Assembly: GCF_021389935.1 (NCBI RefSeq)
Contig: NZ_CP089979.1
Location: 2,585,001-2,649,000 of the forward strand
Direction of reading: 5' to 3'
Source: Fulvivirga ligni
GTDB lineage: Bacteria > Bacteroidota > Bacteroidia > Cytophagales > Cyclobacteriaceae
Length of the DNA: 64,000 nt
Made by a program: the position numbers and the translations under genes. Each line of letters starts with the position of its first letter. The first letter of the stretch is position 1. Shown piece after piece: positions 18,203 to 27,493 of the stretch. Under the pieces are notes generated by a model. It was not told where the DNA came from. It did no database searches and worked only from the letters and a program-made list of their open reading frames with translations.

Positions 18203-20473
18203 TTAGTTTGCTTTTTCTTTCTCTTTGATAAGATTAAGAGCAGAACCAGCTTTGTACCATGCAATCTGCTGATTGTTGTACGTGTGGTTTGCCTTGATAG
18301 TATCTTCAGATCCATCAGCGTGCTTAACTAGTAAAGTTAACGGCTTTTCTGGAGCGAACTGATCAAGATCTAAGAAGTCGAAAGTATCGTCTTCCTGGAT
18401 TTTATCATAGTCAGCTTCGTTAGCAAATGTTAAACCAAGCATACCTTGTTTCTTAAGGTTGGTCTCGTGAATTCTGGCAAATGATTTCACCAATATCACT
18501 TTCACACCTAAATGTCTTGGCTGCATTGCTGCGTGCTCACGAGAAGAACCTTCACCGTAGTTGTGGTCTCCCACTACTATTGTAGGGATGCCTTCTGCTT
18601 TGTAAGCTCTTTGTACTGCGGGAACAGTTCCGTACTCACCAGTGATCTGATTTTTAACAGAGTCAGTAGCATCGTTAAAGAAGTTTACTGCACCTGTTAA
18701 AGTGTTATCAGAAATGTTATCTAAGTGACCTCTGAATCTTAACCATGGACCTGCCATTGAAATGTGGTCAGTAGTACACTTGCCTTTAGCTTTAATTAAA
18801 AGCTTCATTCCAGTGATGTTGTTGCCATCCCATGGTTTGAATGGAGTCAATAACTGCAGACGCTTAGAGTCTGGAGCTACTTTTACCTCTACATCGCTAC
18901 CATCTTCTGCAGGAGCCTGGTATCCGTTATCTTCCACATCAAAACCTTTCTCAGGTAATTCAAATCCTGAAGGAGGGTCTAACTTTACTTGCTCGCCGTC
19001 AGCGTTTGTCAAAGTATCAGTAAGTGGGTTGAAACCAAGGTCTCCACTAATAGCTAAAGCAGCTACTAATTCAGGAGAAGTTACAAAGGCATGTGTATTT
19101 GGGTTACCATCAGCTCTTTTAGAGAAGTTTCTGTTGAAAGAGTGGATGATAGTGTTTTTCTCTTTTTTGTCAGCACCAGCTCTGTCCCACTGACCGATAC
19201 AAGGACCACAAGCGTTAGTAAAGATTCTTGCACCAAGATCTTCGAATACTTGTAGGATACCATCGCGGTCTACTGTGAAACGGATTTGCTCAGAACCAGG
19301 GTTAATACCGAAGTCTGATTTTGCTGTAATTTTCTTATCTATTGCTTGCTGAGCGATGGATACTGCACGTGTTAAATCTTCATAAGAAGAGTTAGTACAT
19401 GATCCGATTAGTCCCCACTCAACTTTTGTAGGCCAACCATTTTTCTCAGCTTCTTCTCTCATTTTGGACACTGGAGTAGCTCTATCTGGAGTGAATGGTC
19501 CGTTAATGTGTGGCTCTAAAGTAGAAAGATCAATTTCGATAACTTGATCGAAGTATTTCTCAGGGTTAGCATATACCTCATCATCACCAGTAAGATGCTC
19601 TCTTACAGCGTTAGCGGCATCAGCTACATCTGCTCTTCCTGTTGCTCTTAAATATCTCTCCATGCTATCATCATAGCCGAAAGTAGATGTAGTAGCACCA
19701 ATTTCAGCACCCATGTTACAGATAGTTCCTTTACCTGTACAAGACATTGAGGTAGCACCTTCACCAAAATATTCTACAATAGCACCAGTACCACCTTTTA
19801 CAGTAAGGATACCAGCTACTTTTAATATAACATCTTTAGGAGCAGTCCAACCGTTTAATTTACCGGTAAGTTTTACTCCAATCATTTTAGGCATTTTAAG
19901 CTCCCAAGGCATTCCGGCCATAACGTCTACTGCGTCAGCACCACCAACACCAATAGCCACCATACCTAAACCACCAGCGTTTACTGTATGAGAATCGGTA
20001 CCGATCATCATACCACCAGGGAATGCATAGTTTTCAAGAACCACCTGGTGAATAATACCAGCACCTGGCTTCCAGAAACCTATACCATATTTGTTTGATA
20101 CTGATTCTAAGAAGTTAAATACCTCTCCACTTGCAGTTAATGAACTCTTTAAATCTTCTTTAGCACCTTCCTTGGCCAGGATAAGGTGGTCACAGTGTAC
20201 TGTAGAAGGTACAGCTGCTTGTTTCTTTCCTGCTTGCATAAACTGCAAAAGGGCCATCTGTGCAGTAGCATCTTGCATAGCTACACGGTCTGGAGCAAAG
20301 TTTACGTATGATTTCGCTCTTACGAAGTTTTCTAGGTTCTGCTCTTCGTGAAGGTGAGAGTAAAGTATTTTTTCAGATAAAGTAAGCGGCTTGTTTACCA
20401 CTTTTCTGGCGGCTTCAATTTTTTCTCCCATGCTGGAGTAAACCGCCTTTATCATGTCAATATCAAATGCCAT
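18203..20473 (-). CDS. Aconitate hydratase, mitochondrial type
   Basis: A 756-residue TCA-cycle enzyme converting citrate to isocitrate via cis-aconitate. The three [4Fe-4S] cysteines are visible: Cys359 in IGSCTNSS, and Cys422 and Cys425 in [10 protein letters not shown]. Other active-site segments are [15 protein letters not shown], the swivel-domain [17 protein letters not shown] and [10 protein letters not shown]. The length and the short N terminus fit the mitochondrial-type aconitase common in Bacteroidota rather than AcnA or AcnB of enterobacteria. It is monocistronic, with a strong terminator and about 270 bases of upstream DNA without a gene. Confidence 0.95.
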   Translation of the reverse strand: MAFDIDMIKAVYSSMGEKIEAARKVVNKPLTLSEKILYSHLHEEQNLENFVRAKSYVNFAPDRVAMQDATAQMALLQFMQAGKKQAAVPSTVHCDHLILAKEGAKEDLKSSLTASGEVFNFLESVSNKYGIGFWKPGAGIIHQVVLENYAFPGGMMIGTDSHTVNAGGLGMVAIGVGGADAVDVMAGMPWELKMPKMIGVKLTGKLNGWTAPKDVILKVAGILTVKGGTGAIVEYFGEGATSMSCTGKGTICNMGAEIGATTSTFGYDDSMERYLRATGRADVADAANAVREHLTGDDEVYANPEKYFDQVIEIDLSTLEPHINGPFTPDRATPVSKMREEAEKNGWPTKVEWGLIGSCTNSSYEDLTRAVSIAQQAIDKKITAKSDFGINPGSEQIRFTVDRDGILQVFEDLGARIFTNACGPCIGQWDRAGADKKEKNTIIHSFNRNFSKRADGNPNTHAFVTSPELVAALAISGDLGFNPLTDTLTNADGEQVKLDPPSGFELPEKGFDVEDNGYQAPAEDGSDVEVKVAPDSKRLQLLTPFKPWDGNNITGMKLLIKAKGKCTTDHISMAGPWLRFRGHLDNISDNTLTGAVNFFNDATDSVKNQITGEYGTVPAVQRAYKAEGIPTIVVGDHNYGEGSSREHAAMQPRHLGVKVILVKSFARIHETNLKKQGMLGLTFANEADYDKIQEDDTFDFLDLDQFAPEKPLTLLVKHADGSEDTIKANHTYNNQQIAWYKAGSALNLIKEKEKAN

Positions 20474-20511
20474 ATGTCTTAGCGTCTTTGTTTTTAATTT
20501 GAAATGAGTCG

Positions 20512-20519
20512 CAAAATTA
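20512..20519 (-). promoter_or_regulatory. Possible -7 element for aconitase
   Basis: On the - strand TAATTTTG matches TAnnTTTG and is followed by C, 38 bases before the aconitase ATG. No convincing -33 TTG was found at 19-21 bases upstream. Confidence 0.35.
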
Positions 20520-20719
20520 CAAAATAATATTGCTTTTTGTATTAAGAGTTATTACGGTGTCCTTATTTATATCTTCTTTAAATAATGGATGCAATTTGTG
20601 CTACTTAAAAACCTCATTTTTTACTTACTAACAGCTCTTTTGCATAAGAGTTCTGTTTATTTTATAGGTTCCGCCTATAATGAAATAGATATTTTAAATA
20701 TTACACCCATATAAATGAT

Positions 20720-20742
20720 AAAAGCCACTTTAAGTGGCTTTT
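20720..20742 (-). terminator. Terminator of folE
   Basis: AAAAGCCACTT and AAGTGGCTTTT are almost contiguous inverted repeats, giving a roughly 10-bp stem with a very tight loop ending in T on the - strand. It lies 3 bases beyond the folE stop. Confidence 0.7.
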
Positions 20743-20745
20743 AAG

Positions 20746-21435
20746 CTATTTTGCATTAATGTAATTCAGAAACTCGTTTTTGATCTGGTTTTCTTTAAAT
20801 TTTCCAGAAAAATAAGCTGTTCCTGTTTTGCTATTAGTATCGCCTACACCTCTTGAAGCTACGCAAAGGTGAGTGGCATCGATTACTATACCTACGTCTT
20901 CGGTATTGAGGGCTTTCTTTAGCTCATTGCCAATCTGTACCGTGAGCCTTTCCTGTACCTGAGGTCTTTTGGCGAAATACTGTACTATTCTATTGATTTT
21001 AGAAAGGCCGATTACTTTCCCGGAAGAAATATAAGCTACATGAGCTTTACCAAAAATGGGTACGAAATGATGCTCGCAATGCGAGTAGAAAGTAATGTCC
21101 TTCTCTACCAGCATCTGATCATACTTGTATTTGTTATCAAAAAGTCTGGCTAAAGGCTTGTTTGCCGGATTTAAACCGCTGAAAACCTCTTTAACAAACA
21201 TTTTGGCTACTCTTTTCGGGGTGCCTTTAAGGGAATCATCCGTAAGGTCCAAGCCTAAGGTTTCCATGATTTCTTTAAAGTGGCCTTCTATTTTGACCAT
21301 TTTCTCCTCATCACTCATGTCGAATGCGTCTGGCTTTAGTGGAGTGTCAGCAGCAGAACCCACGTGATCATCACCTATCTCGTCAAATTCTTCTTTATCC
21401 AACGGGGTATTCGACAAAGTTTCTTTCTGTTTCAT
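20746..21435 (-). CDS. folE: GTP cyclohydrolase I
   Basis: 229 residues that convert GTP to 7,8-dihydroneopterin triphosphate, the entry step of folate and other pterins. The zinc ligands are Cys120 and His123 (SHCEHHFVP) and Cys191 (ATHLCVASRG), with the same spacing as E. coli FolE. The decamer-core segment VIGLSKINRIVQYFAKRPQ and QERLT are present. About 45 acidic N-terminal residues precede the core. The start overlaps the end of the upstream pyruvoyl-tetrahydropterin synthase gene by 41 bases, so the two are translationally linked and supply consecutive pterin steps. Confidence 0.95.
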   Translation of the reverse strand: MKQKETLSNTPLDKEEFDEIGDDHVGSAADTPLKPDAFDMSDEEKMVKIEGHFKEIMETLGLDLTDDSLKGTPKRVAKMFVKEVFSGLNPANKPLARLFDNKYKYDQMLVEKDITFYSHCEHHFVPIFGKAHVAYISSGKVIGLSKINRIVQYFAKRPQVQERLTVQIGNELKKALNTEDVGIVIDATHLCVASRGVGDTNSKTGTAYFSGKFKENQIKNEFLNYINAK

Positions 21436-21805
21436 ATAGTCTTATTTTTAACTCCAAATCAGCGTCAATTTCCTTTCTTAGGATGTCGTATATAATTACG
21501 GCAATATTTTCAGCAGTTGGAATTTTGTCTTTAAAATATTCTGTATCCAGATTTAGGTTTTTGTGATCGAACTTTTTAATGACGTGCTCACGAATTACAT
21601 CGCTTAAGAGCTTCATATCATATACGTAACCTGTTTTAGGATTTACCTCACCTATAAGTTGTACGTAAAGTTCATAATTATGGCCATGATAATGCGGATT
21701 ACTGCATTTGCCAAACACCTTGAAGTTGGTGTCATCATCCCAGTCAGGGTTAAATAGCCTGTGGGCAGCGTTAAAATGTTCTTTTCTGAAAACAGCTACT
21801 TTCAA
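21395..21805 (-). CDS. 6-pyruvoyl-tetrahydropterin synthase / QueD family protein, animal-like motif
   Basis: 136 residues acting on dihydroneopterin triphosphate, the FolE product. Zinc ligands are His15 (NAAHRL), His40 and His42 (HYHGHNY). The catalytic Cys34 lies in FGKCSNPHYHGHNY, with Cys-to-His spacing as in mammalian PTPS. FDHKNLN, PTAENIA and YETERNFVEY also follow the animal enzyme closely from memory. The family includes 6-carboxy-tetrahydropterin synthase (QueD, queuosine) and true PTPS (biopterin). The motif arrangement favours PTPS-like chemistry, but no queuosine or sepiapterin-reductase gene is adjacent to settle it. Confidence 0.85.
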   Translation of the reverse strand: MKVAVFRKEHFNAAHRLFNPDWDDDTNFKVFGKCSNPHYHGHNYELYVQLIGEVNPKTGYVYDMKLLSDVIREHVIKKFDHKNLNLDTEYFKDKIPTAENIAVIIYDILRKEIDADLELKIRLYETERNFVEYPVG

Positions 21806-21856
21806 ATCGTATGCTTTTTGATTGATTTTTGAGGTGTGAATATACGTGTTAAAACA

Positions 21857-21887
21857 TTAAGTTTAAGGAATAGTTTCCTTAACTTAA
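21857..21887 (-). terminator. Hairpin downstream of the PorP/SprF gene
   Basis: TTAAGTTTAAGGAA and TTCCTTAACTTAA pair with one bulged T around a 4-base loop, 23 bases beyond the stop at 21910 on the - strand. The following T run is weak, so the terminator role is tentative. Confidence 0.45.
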
Positions 21888-21909
21888 ACAAACCTCAATT
21901 ACCAGCATA

Positions 21910-22812
21910 CTAGAAATATCTTTCGCTCAGGAAGTGAAAGTCAAAGATTTCAAAGTCAACTCCAAGGGTGATTTCATGGGTTGAATAGCTGGTGCCTACG
22001 GAGTTATTTCCAGGCACTTCAAATACATAACCCAGTCGAAAATGATCTTTGAAATTGAATTGGGCCAATAGGCCATAAGTGTTAAAGTTTCGGCTAAATA
22101 CGCCGGCTGTATACTTGTCATGAATGACCACACTGGCATTATAGTCTACCGATAGGGGAGCATTAGATACACCTTTGAGAAGAACGGAAGGTTTTAAAGC
22201 TAATTCGGCATTTAGGTGATAAACATAACCGGCGGCCAGGTACACATGACGTTGATAAATTTCCCCTTCTAAATTGCCAAAATCCGCCGTACTATTGATC
22301 ATTCTGGGTATGGAAAGACCTAGATAATAATCTTTTGCCTTTAAGGCTACACCAGCACCAAAGTTGAACTTTGAAAAATTTTGGTCTCCTTCAAATAGCT
22401 TGTCAGGATCTTTTACGTTGAGCTCGCTGTTGCTCTCTTTGTAACCGACTACTCCAGCCTGTAAGCCAAATGAGAACGTAGCATCGCCTAAATCAATTTT
22501 GTAAGATCCTGTGGCGCTAAATTCTGTATTAGTGATATTAGCTATGCCATCTCTAACGAAGATTAATCCAACCCCAACTTTATTGTCTACCAGCGAAGTA
22601 TGCGCTGTAAAGCTGGTAGTTTCGGGAGCTCCGCTAAATCCGCTCCACTGGCTCCGATGACTTAAGGTAGCGTTAAATACATTATTGATTCCTGAATAAG
22701 CAGGATTGAGCACTAAAGGGTTATTCAGATATTGGGCATGAAGTGGATCTTGCTGGCTATAACCGGTCACATAGGTGACAATCATAAGTATTGGAAGTAG
22801 AAGTTTTTTCAT
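21910..22812 (-). CDS. PorP/SprF family type IX secretion outer-membrane protein
   Basis: A 300-residue predicted outer-membrane beta barrel. The signal peptide is residues 1-19, ending in GYSQ. The family hallmark follows at once: DPLHAQYLNNPLVLNPAYSG, then SHRSQWSGF. PorP/SprF proteins act with the T9SS; SprF of Flavobacterium is needed for surface display of SprB. The ATG overlaps the stop of the upstream type B cargo gene in an ATGA, so translation is coupled. This is probably the dedicated partner for that cargo's export or attachment. Confidence 0.9.
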   Translation of the reverse strand: MKKLLLPILMIVTYVTGYSQQDPLHAQYLNNPLVLNPAYSGINNVFNATLSHRSQWSGFSGAPETTSFTAHTSLVDNKVGVGLIFVRDGIANITNTEFSATGSYKIDLGDATFSFGLQAGVVGYKESNSELNVKDPDKLFEGDQNFSKFNFGAGVALKAKDYYLGLSIPRMINSTADFGNLEGEIYQRHVYLAAGYVYHLNAELALKPSVLLKGVSNAPLSVDYNASVVIHDKYTAGVFSRNFNTYGLLAQFNFKDHFRLGYVFEVPGNNSVGTSYSTHEITLGVDFEIFDFHFLSERYF

Positions 22813-25469
22813 AGTCCTCTTTTTAGTACCACGTTCCCTTTATAAGTGCCTGAAGATGTTTTAATCTTATAGAAGTAGATGCCGGATGGCAGGTCTTTCC
22901 CTTTGTTACTGGTGCCATCAAAGCGAGTTAAGTCATTGTCATAATCAACAGCATCATAAACCAAATCACCCCATCTGTTATAGAGCTCCACTTTATTAGG
23001 TAGTGATATGTTTTGAATGTCCCAATAATCATTAGCTCCATCACCATTGGGAGATATGGCTGTATAAATGTTAATATCTGAATTTGGAGGTTCTGTGCCC
23101 ACCGTAATGGTCCAGCTGGTTAGCTCTGCATTATTATGGGTTGGATCTGTATTGTCATAATCAGTGGCGTATACTTCAAGCGTTTTAATGGTGGCTTGAG
23201 CATTTTCGTTGCTGTTTTTGTAGATCAAGCTTTGCAGGGCATCCATATACTCTGAAATTTCTGCACGGCCACTGAAAACTAATTCTTCCGTGGAGGCATT
23301 GAAAGATCCGGTGATGTTATCCGTATTGGTGAACTCCAGAATGTCTTCATCGGCATCATAGCCAGAGGTAAATCTTACCACTGCACTAATAATCAGATCA
23401 TCGTCTGTATCTGTAATGGCCAGGTTTGAGGCAATTTCAATGGCTGTATCTTCCGTTGGGTTATAATTCAGATCGGTGAGTCCTGTTATGCTTGGAACCT
23501 CGTTCTGGTTTTCGTAGTATTTTATTTGCCCAGAATATGAGCCCACGAGTATATCTAAATCGCCATCACCATCAATATCCTGAAAAACAGGGGCTTTGGA
23601 TACTTCATCATCACTTCTCTCCATGAAGGTCACTGGATCAGCAAACTGAGGAGCAGTGGGTGTACCTATGTTTTGTAGCATATGAACCATGCCGTATTTT
23701 ATCCCCAGAAAGGCATCCAGATCTCCGTCATGATCAATATCTGCGAAAGCTATATTAACATCATAACCAAAGGAGGTCGATGTTAAAGGGTCTGATTCAT
23801 CAATTTTTACATTATAGACGCCGTTATCATTAATATAAAATTGTAATAATCCATCATATCCGCTTATAAATACGTCTAAGTCTCCATCACTATCTATGTC
23901 AGTGAAATTTAGGTCTTCCAGGAAAAATGATTGATCAACATCCTTAAAAGGGTTATTATCGGTAGATGTCTGATTCTCGTAAGAATCAGCAGATCTCGCG
24001 AAGTACATCAGATCATAAGAGAAATAGGCATAGCTGGTGAAAATATCCTGATCGCCATCTTTATCATAATCAACCAGAAAGCTTTTAAAGCGGCCAGCAT
24101 CAAATCCGATTTGAAAACTGAGATCTTCTATAAAATCATCAGATTCAGCATATTTAAAATCACCGGTATTCTCATAGTATTTACAGTTAGCGAACTGATT
24201 GTTATACTTATTGCCTGAAATGAAAACATCAAGATCGCCATCGTTATCCATATCTACCAGCTCAGGATTCGAATAACTCATCACATCCACTCCATCCACC
24301 GGGTTTGCAAGGCCCTCCTTCAGTTCCATCTGGAAATCGCCATTGTTTTTTATGTAAAATAATGGGCCAGCTTCTGAATAACCTGAATATGTAGTAAAAC
24401 CTGATATAACATCCAGGTTGCCATCATCATCTAAATCAGCAAATATGGGGGAGGCGTTATATTCGTCAATGCCTACATTCAGTAATGGATTTCCCTTTTT
24501 GGTAGCAGGGTTCCAGGGGTTAGGTTCAAGGGTGTATTCATCATTATTGTTGATGTATAACTCAAAATCACCATTATTCTTACCAATGAAAAGGTCCATG
24601 TCTCCATCATCATCAATATCTGTCATCATAGGAGCGGCAAAAACATATGACTGGATATTTCTGAATGGAGAAACGGCATCTAGTTCTTTTTCAAAAACAT
24701 TGTTATCATTTTTAAAATAAAGGACTGAGCTACCTGATTCATAGCTGGCTGATCTTCCAATTAATAAATCCAAATCGCCATCGCTATCTGCGTCAGCAAA
24801 ATGCGGATGTATATTAGCCGAAAAGTATGAACTTGAGAAATTTTGACCTGCAAAAGGGTTAGCATCGTCATCTCTCGTGAAACTTCCGTTGTTATTATCA
24901 AAGTAAATTAGATTTCCTGCCTGGTTTCCCACAAATAAATCCATGTCACCATCACCATCTAGGTCGAAGAAGGCCGGTGAAGCGTTGCCACCTACCCTCA
25001 CTTGTTTAAAGGGATTGTCCTCATCATTCACCGAGTTGAATCTAGGCTCCGTAGCAGTGCCAATGTTTTCGAAGAGGTGCACATTGCCGTACTTATCGCC
25101 ATCTACCAGATCAAAGTCGCCATCATCATCAAAATCAAAAAGGGCAGGTGCATTTACAAGAGATGTATTAACCGGAGGTGGTAAAGGATTCTTTAAAGGA
25201 TTATTTACAAATGGACCAAGCTGCTGTGCCTGAGCAGCGGTGGCACTTAGTATTAAACTTAAAGAGCCAGCGGCCACTCCTAGTTTCAATTGTAGGCCGA
25301 GAGCCTTTAATCTTTTGTATAGCTGCTCAACCTTTTTGATTAAGGAAAATTGCTTTCTTTTAGAAAACTGATAGAAACGCCCTGACTTTAAATTCTTGTC
25401 GAGCCTCCCTTTGAACTTACGATACTTCTGTAAAGTTTCGCTGTAGAAGGTTTGATGGTAGCGATGCAT
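22809..25469 (-). CDS. Large calcium-repeat surface protein with T9SS type B sorting domain
   Basis: An 886-residue secreted protein. It has an unusually long, basic N-terminal extension (about residues 1-60, rich in Lys, Arg and Tyr) before the hydrophobic signal core LGVAAGSLSLILSATAAQA, with likely cleavage after residue 81. Residues about 90-650 carry roughly ten FG-GAP/VCBS units with a calcium-type loop such as DLDGDGDMDLFVGN, DIDDDGDMDLFIG and DIDGDGDLDILVG, consistent with a beta-propeller pair or rod. A cadherin-like region follows (about 655-790). The last 85 residues are the gliding-motility-associated C-terminal (type B) domain: SPNGDGANDYWDI, VELYNRWGDLVY, LPSGIYFYKI, VLKRGL. The gene is the first of a coupled pair with the PorP/SprF gene. 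Confidence 0.9.
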   Translation of the reverse strand: MHRYHQTFYSETLQKYRKFKGRLDKNLKSGRFYQFSKRKQFSLIKKVEQLYKRLKALGLQLKLGVAAGSLSLILSATAAQAQQLGPFVNNPLKNPLPPPVNTSLVNAPALFDFDDDGDFDLVDGDKYGNVHLFENIGTATEPRFNSVNDEDNPFKQVRVGGNASPAFFDLDGDGDMDLFVGNQAGNLIYFDNNNGSFTRDDDANPFAGQNFSSSYFSANIHPHFADADSDGDLDLLIGRSASYESGSSVLYFKNDNNVFEKELDAVSPFRNIQSYVFAAPMMTDIDDDGDMDLFIGKNNGDFELYINNNDEYTLEPNPWNPATKKGNPLLNVGIDEYNASPIFADLDDDGNLDVISGFTTYSGYSEAGPLFYIKNNGDFQMELKEGLANPVDGVDVMSYSNPELVDMDNDGDLDVFISGNKYNNQFANCKYYENTGDFKYAESDDFIEDLSFQIGFDAGRFKSFLVDYDKDGDQDIFTSYAYFSYDLMYFARSADSYENQTSTDNNPFKDVDQSFFLEDLNFTDIDSDGDLDVFISGYDGLLQFYINDNGVYNVKIDESDPLTSTSFGYDVNIAFADIDHDGDLDAFLGIKYGMVHMLQNIGTPTAPQFADPVTFMERSDDEVSKAPVFQDIDGDGDLDILVGSYSGQIKYYENQNEVPSITGLTDLNYNPTEDTAIEIASNLAITDTDDDLIISAVVRFTSGYDADEDILEFTNTDNITGSFNASTEELVFSGRAEISEYMDALQSLIYKNSNENAQATIKTLEVYATDYDNTDPTHNNAELTSWTITVGTEPPNSDINIYTAISPNGDGANDYWDIQNISLPNKVELYNRWGDLVYDAVDYDNDLTRFDGTSNKGKDLPSGIYFYKIKTSSGTYKGNVVLKRGL

Positions 25470-25569
25470 CTAATTCGGTTAAAGGTTGAAGGAGGTATCT
25501 ATATATTAATATAATTTTGGTAAATTTTCTTAAAAAAGGAAACTAAATCATCTTTAAATTAATATAGTA

Positions 25570-26046
25570 TTGAAACTAATTGATAAGTACCAGGCTTCAG
25601 TTCATAAGCAAAAAGTCATCGATTTTTGGAATCATCTGCATGCGTTGCCTTCCGGAGTAAATCCTGAGGACCGTGTGAAAGAAGTAATATATGTAGCACA
25701 AAATGAAGAAGGCCAGGTAATTGGTGTAACTACTGCGGTAAGAAATGTGGTAAAGAAGCTGAATAATAGCCCTATGTTTTTGTTTCGGACCTTGATTCAT
25801 CCTACAACCAGGATTCCCGGGCTTGTAGATAAGTTGGCGGTGGAAACAAAGAATTACCTACAAGATCAATACTTAGCAGGCAAAACAGACTGTATTGGAA
25901 TAATAGCGGCCATTCAGAATAAACAACTCATGGCGGCTAAACCAGAAGCGGTATGGCCTTCCACAGGGCTTACTTTTATTGGCAATAATAAAGATGGCTC
26001 TCAAATAAGGGTAGTTTATTTCGAGAAGGCAAAGATCAGCATTTGA
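25570..26046 (+). CDS. Hypothetical protein, possibly GNAT-fold
   Basis: 158 residues from a TTG; an in-frame stop lies 12 bases upstream and no ATG occurs until about residue 60, so the TTG is the best available start. The pattern of an alternating strand (VKEVIYVAQNEEGQVIGVTTAV) followed by a helix with PGLVDKLAVETKNYL suggests an acyl-CoA N-acyltransferase-like fold, but the acetyl-CoA-binding loop is not obvious. It has no signal peptide or membrane segment. It overlaps the end of the convergent P450 gene by 11 bases. I do not recognise a specific function. Confidence 0.55.
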   Translation: MKLIDKYQASVHKQKVIDFWNHLHALPSGVNPEDRVKEVIYVAQNEEGQVIGVTTAVRNVVKKLNNSPMFLFRTLIHPTTRIPGLVDKLAVETKNYLQDQYLAGKTDCIGIIAAIQNKQLMAAKPEAVWPSTGLTFIGNNKDGSQIRVVYFEKAKISI

Positions 26047-27229
26047 TGTTCAGATTTTTTAAAGAACGGATAGCAATGTTGTTGTTCCATTCATAGTCAA
26101 AATGCTGATATTCAGGATGTGATGAAAGAAAATTGGCTATGACTTTTTCCGTTTGCTTTACCGCCAAATGATCGCCCAGACAAAAATGAATGCCTGAGCC
26201 AAAGGCTAGATGGCGGTTGGGGTTGCGGTCTAGCCTAAACTCATCAGCATCAGGAAACTGATCAGTATCTCTATTGGCGCTGGCCACGCATAATGTCACT
26301 GTCTCACCTGCTTTTATCAGTTTTTCATCAATCAAAATATCCTCTGCAGCTATTCTTCCCAGCAAGTGTACAGGGCCATTAAATCTGAGCAGTTCATTCA
26401 CAAAGGCTGGAATTAGCTGATGGTTTATAGAAAGCTTTTGCCGTTCAGCTGGCTTTTGAGAGAGAAACAAAAAAGCATTTGAAATGAGGCTCGAGGTAGT
26501 TTCCTGCCCTGCTACAAAAATGAAAATGCATATGGAGATTAATTCTCGTTCTGTTAAAGAATCATCTGTTTTTGTGTTTTCGAGGATAATACGACTAATA
26601 AAGTCATTGCCAGGATGATGTTTTTTGGTTTCAATCTGTGCTATGAAATAGTCGATAAATTTTCGGGATGCAGAATCAATATTCACCAAATCTTCCAGGC
26701 TATTGTAAAGGTTTAACACTTTCACCAGATGCTGGCTTAGCTTTTGGAGTGCTCTATAATCATCCAAAGGAATGCCCAATAAACTACAAATGGTAAGTAA
26801 AGGTATAGGAGAGGCAAGTTCTTGCACGATCTCTATTTCAGCTTTGTCAGATAAATCTTTTAAAACCCCTGAGATATTTCTATCCAAAATTTCATTGAGA
26901 TTAACATAACTCCAGTTTTTAGCTATAAACTTTCTAATGCGCTCATGTTCAGGTGGGTTAATGAGCAAGATGAACTTGTTGATGGCATCTGCAATGGCAG
27001 AGAAATCCTGATCTTTACTTTCGAAATAGGTGATAGCATTATTGACCCAGTCTAGCTTGTTGCCGGTTTTGAAGCGCCCATCTCTTAAGATTGAGTTCAC
27101 CAGATTAAACGAAGTAACAATCCATTCGCCGGTCTGACTTTTATACATGGGGCTCTCTTCCCTTAGTTTTTGATACATAGGAAAAGGATCCTTCATGTTT
27201 TCTGGGGAGAGGGGAGACCAGAGTGTCAT
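26036..27229 (-). CDS. Cytochrome P450
   Basis: A 397-residue soluble class I bacterial P450. The heme-thiolate Cys350 lies in LAFGSGIHFCLGDHLA. The I-helix oxygen-activation motif is AGQETTS (240-246). The K-helix ExxR is Glu279-Arg282 (NELLRF). NPPEHERIRK is the C-helix region. There is no membrane anchor, so electron donors (ferredoxin and reductase) must come from elsewhere. The gene starts 3 bases after the acyl carrier protein stop, which suggests the P450 works on a carrier-bound substrate. No acyltransferase, synthase or adenylation gene is in the window next to it. Confidence 0.95.
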   Translation of the reverse strand: MTLWSPLSPENMKDPFPMYQKLREESPMYKSQTGEWIVTSFNLVNSILRDGRFKTGNKLDWVNNAITYFESKDQDFSAIADAINKFILLINPPEHERIRKFIAKNWSYVNLNEILDRNISGVLKDLSDKAEIEIVQELASPIPLLTICSLLGIPLDDYRALQKLSQHLVKVLNLYNSLEDLVNIDSASRKFIDYFIAQIETKKHHPGNDFISRIILENTKTDDSLTERELISICIFIFVAGQETTSSLISNAFLFLSQKPAERQKLSINHQLIPAFVNELLRFNGPVHLLGRIAAEDILIDEKLIKAGETVTLCVASANRDTDQFPDADEFRLDRNPNRHLAFGSGIHFCLGDHLAVKQTEKVIANFLSSHPEYQHFDYEWNNNIAIRSLKNLNIKC

Positions 27230-27232
27230 GGC

Positions 27233-27493
27233 TTAAGCGGCGAAGTTTTCATGAAAGATTTTCTCAGACAATGAGTTTATAGTGGGATAATCCCAAAAAT
27301 CCATAGGGCTCATTTCTATATTGAATTGGTTTTGAATTTGATCCATGAAATATAGGCAGCTTATAGAATCAAAACCGAGCTGGTGAAAAGTAGCTGTGGT
27401 GGTGATCTGGCTCGAATCTGTTTTCATTTCCTGAGCAGCTAACTCACGTAGATAAGCTGCTATTTCATTGCTATTTTGAGGTGACATAATCAT
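27233..27493 (-). CDS. Acyl or peptidyl carrier protein
   Basis: An 86-residue four-helix carrier protein. The phosphopantetheine attachment Ser43 lies in LGFDSIS (compare the DSL-type consensus). The rest (NQFNIEMSPMDFWDYPTINSLSEKI) matches stand-alone ACP/PCP proteins of secondary metabolism rather than the housekeeping fatty-acid AcpP, which is strongly acidic around DSLD. The start could also be the Met at residue 3. It overlaps the end of the upstream TIGR03032-like gene by 23 bases and is followed 3 bases later by the P450, so it is the middle of a three-gene operon. Confidence 0.88.
   Translation of the reverse strand: MIMSPQNSNEIAAYLRELAAQEMKTDSSQITTTATFHQLGFDSISCLYFMDQIQNQFNIEMSPMDFWDYPTINSLSEKIFHENFAA

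Noticed and set aside
18762-19193. 143-residue + strand frame inside aconitase
   Set aside because: Antisense to the Fe-S cysteine region of aconitase; Ser/Pro-rich shadow without motif.
20521-20719. Possible small RNA or gene in the gap before aconitase
   Set aside because: About 200 A/T-rich bases with no open frame of quality, no strong hairpin and no tRNA-like structure.
22809-25469. DNA-level tandem repeat or CRISPR-like array in the DxDxDGD region
   Set aside because: The repetition is at protein level (calcium-type loops) with irregular spacing and divergent bases; there are no identical direct repeats with spacers.
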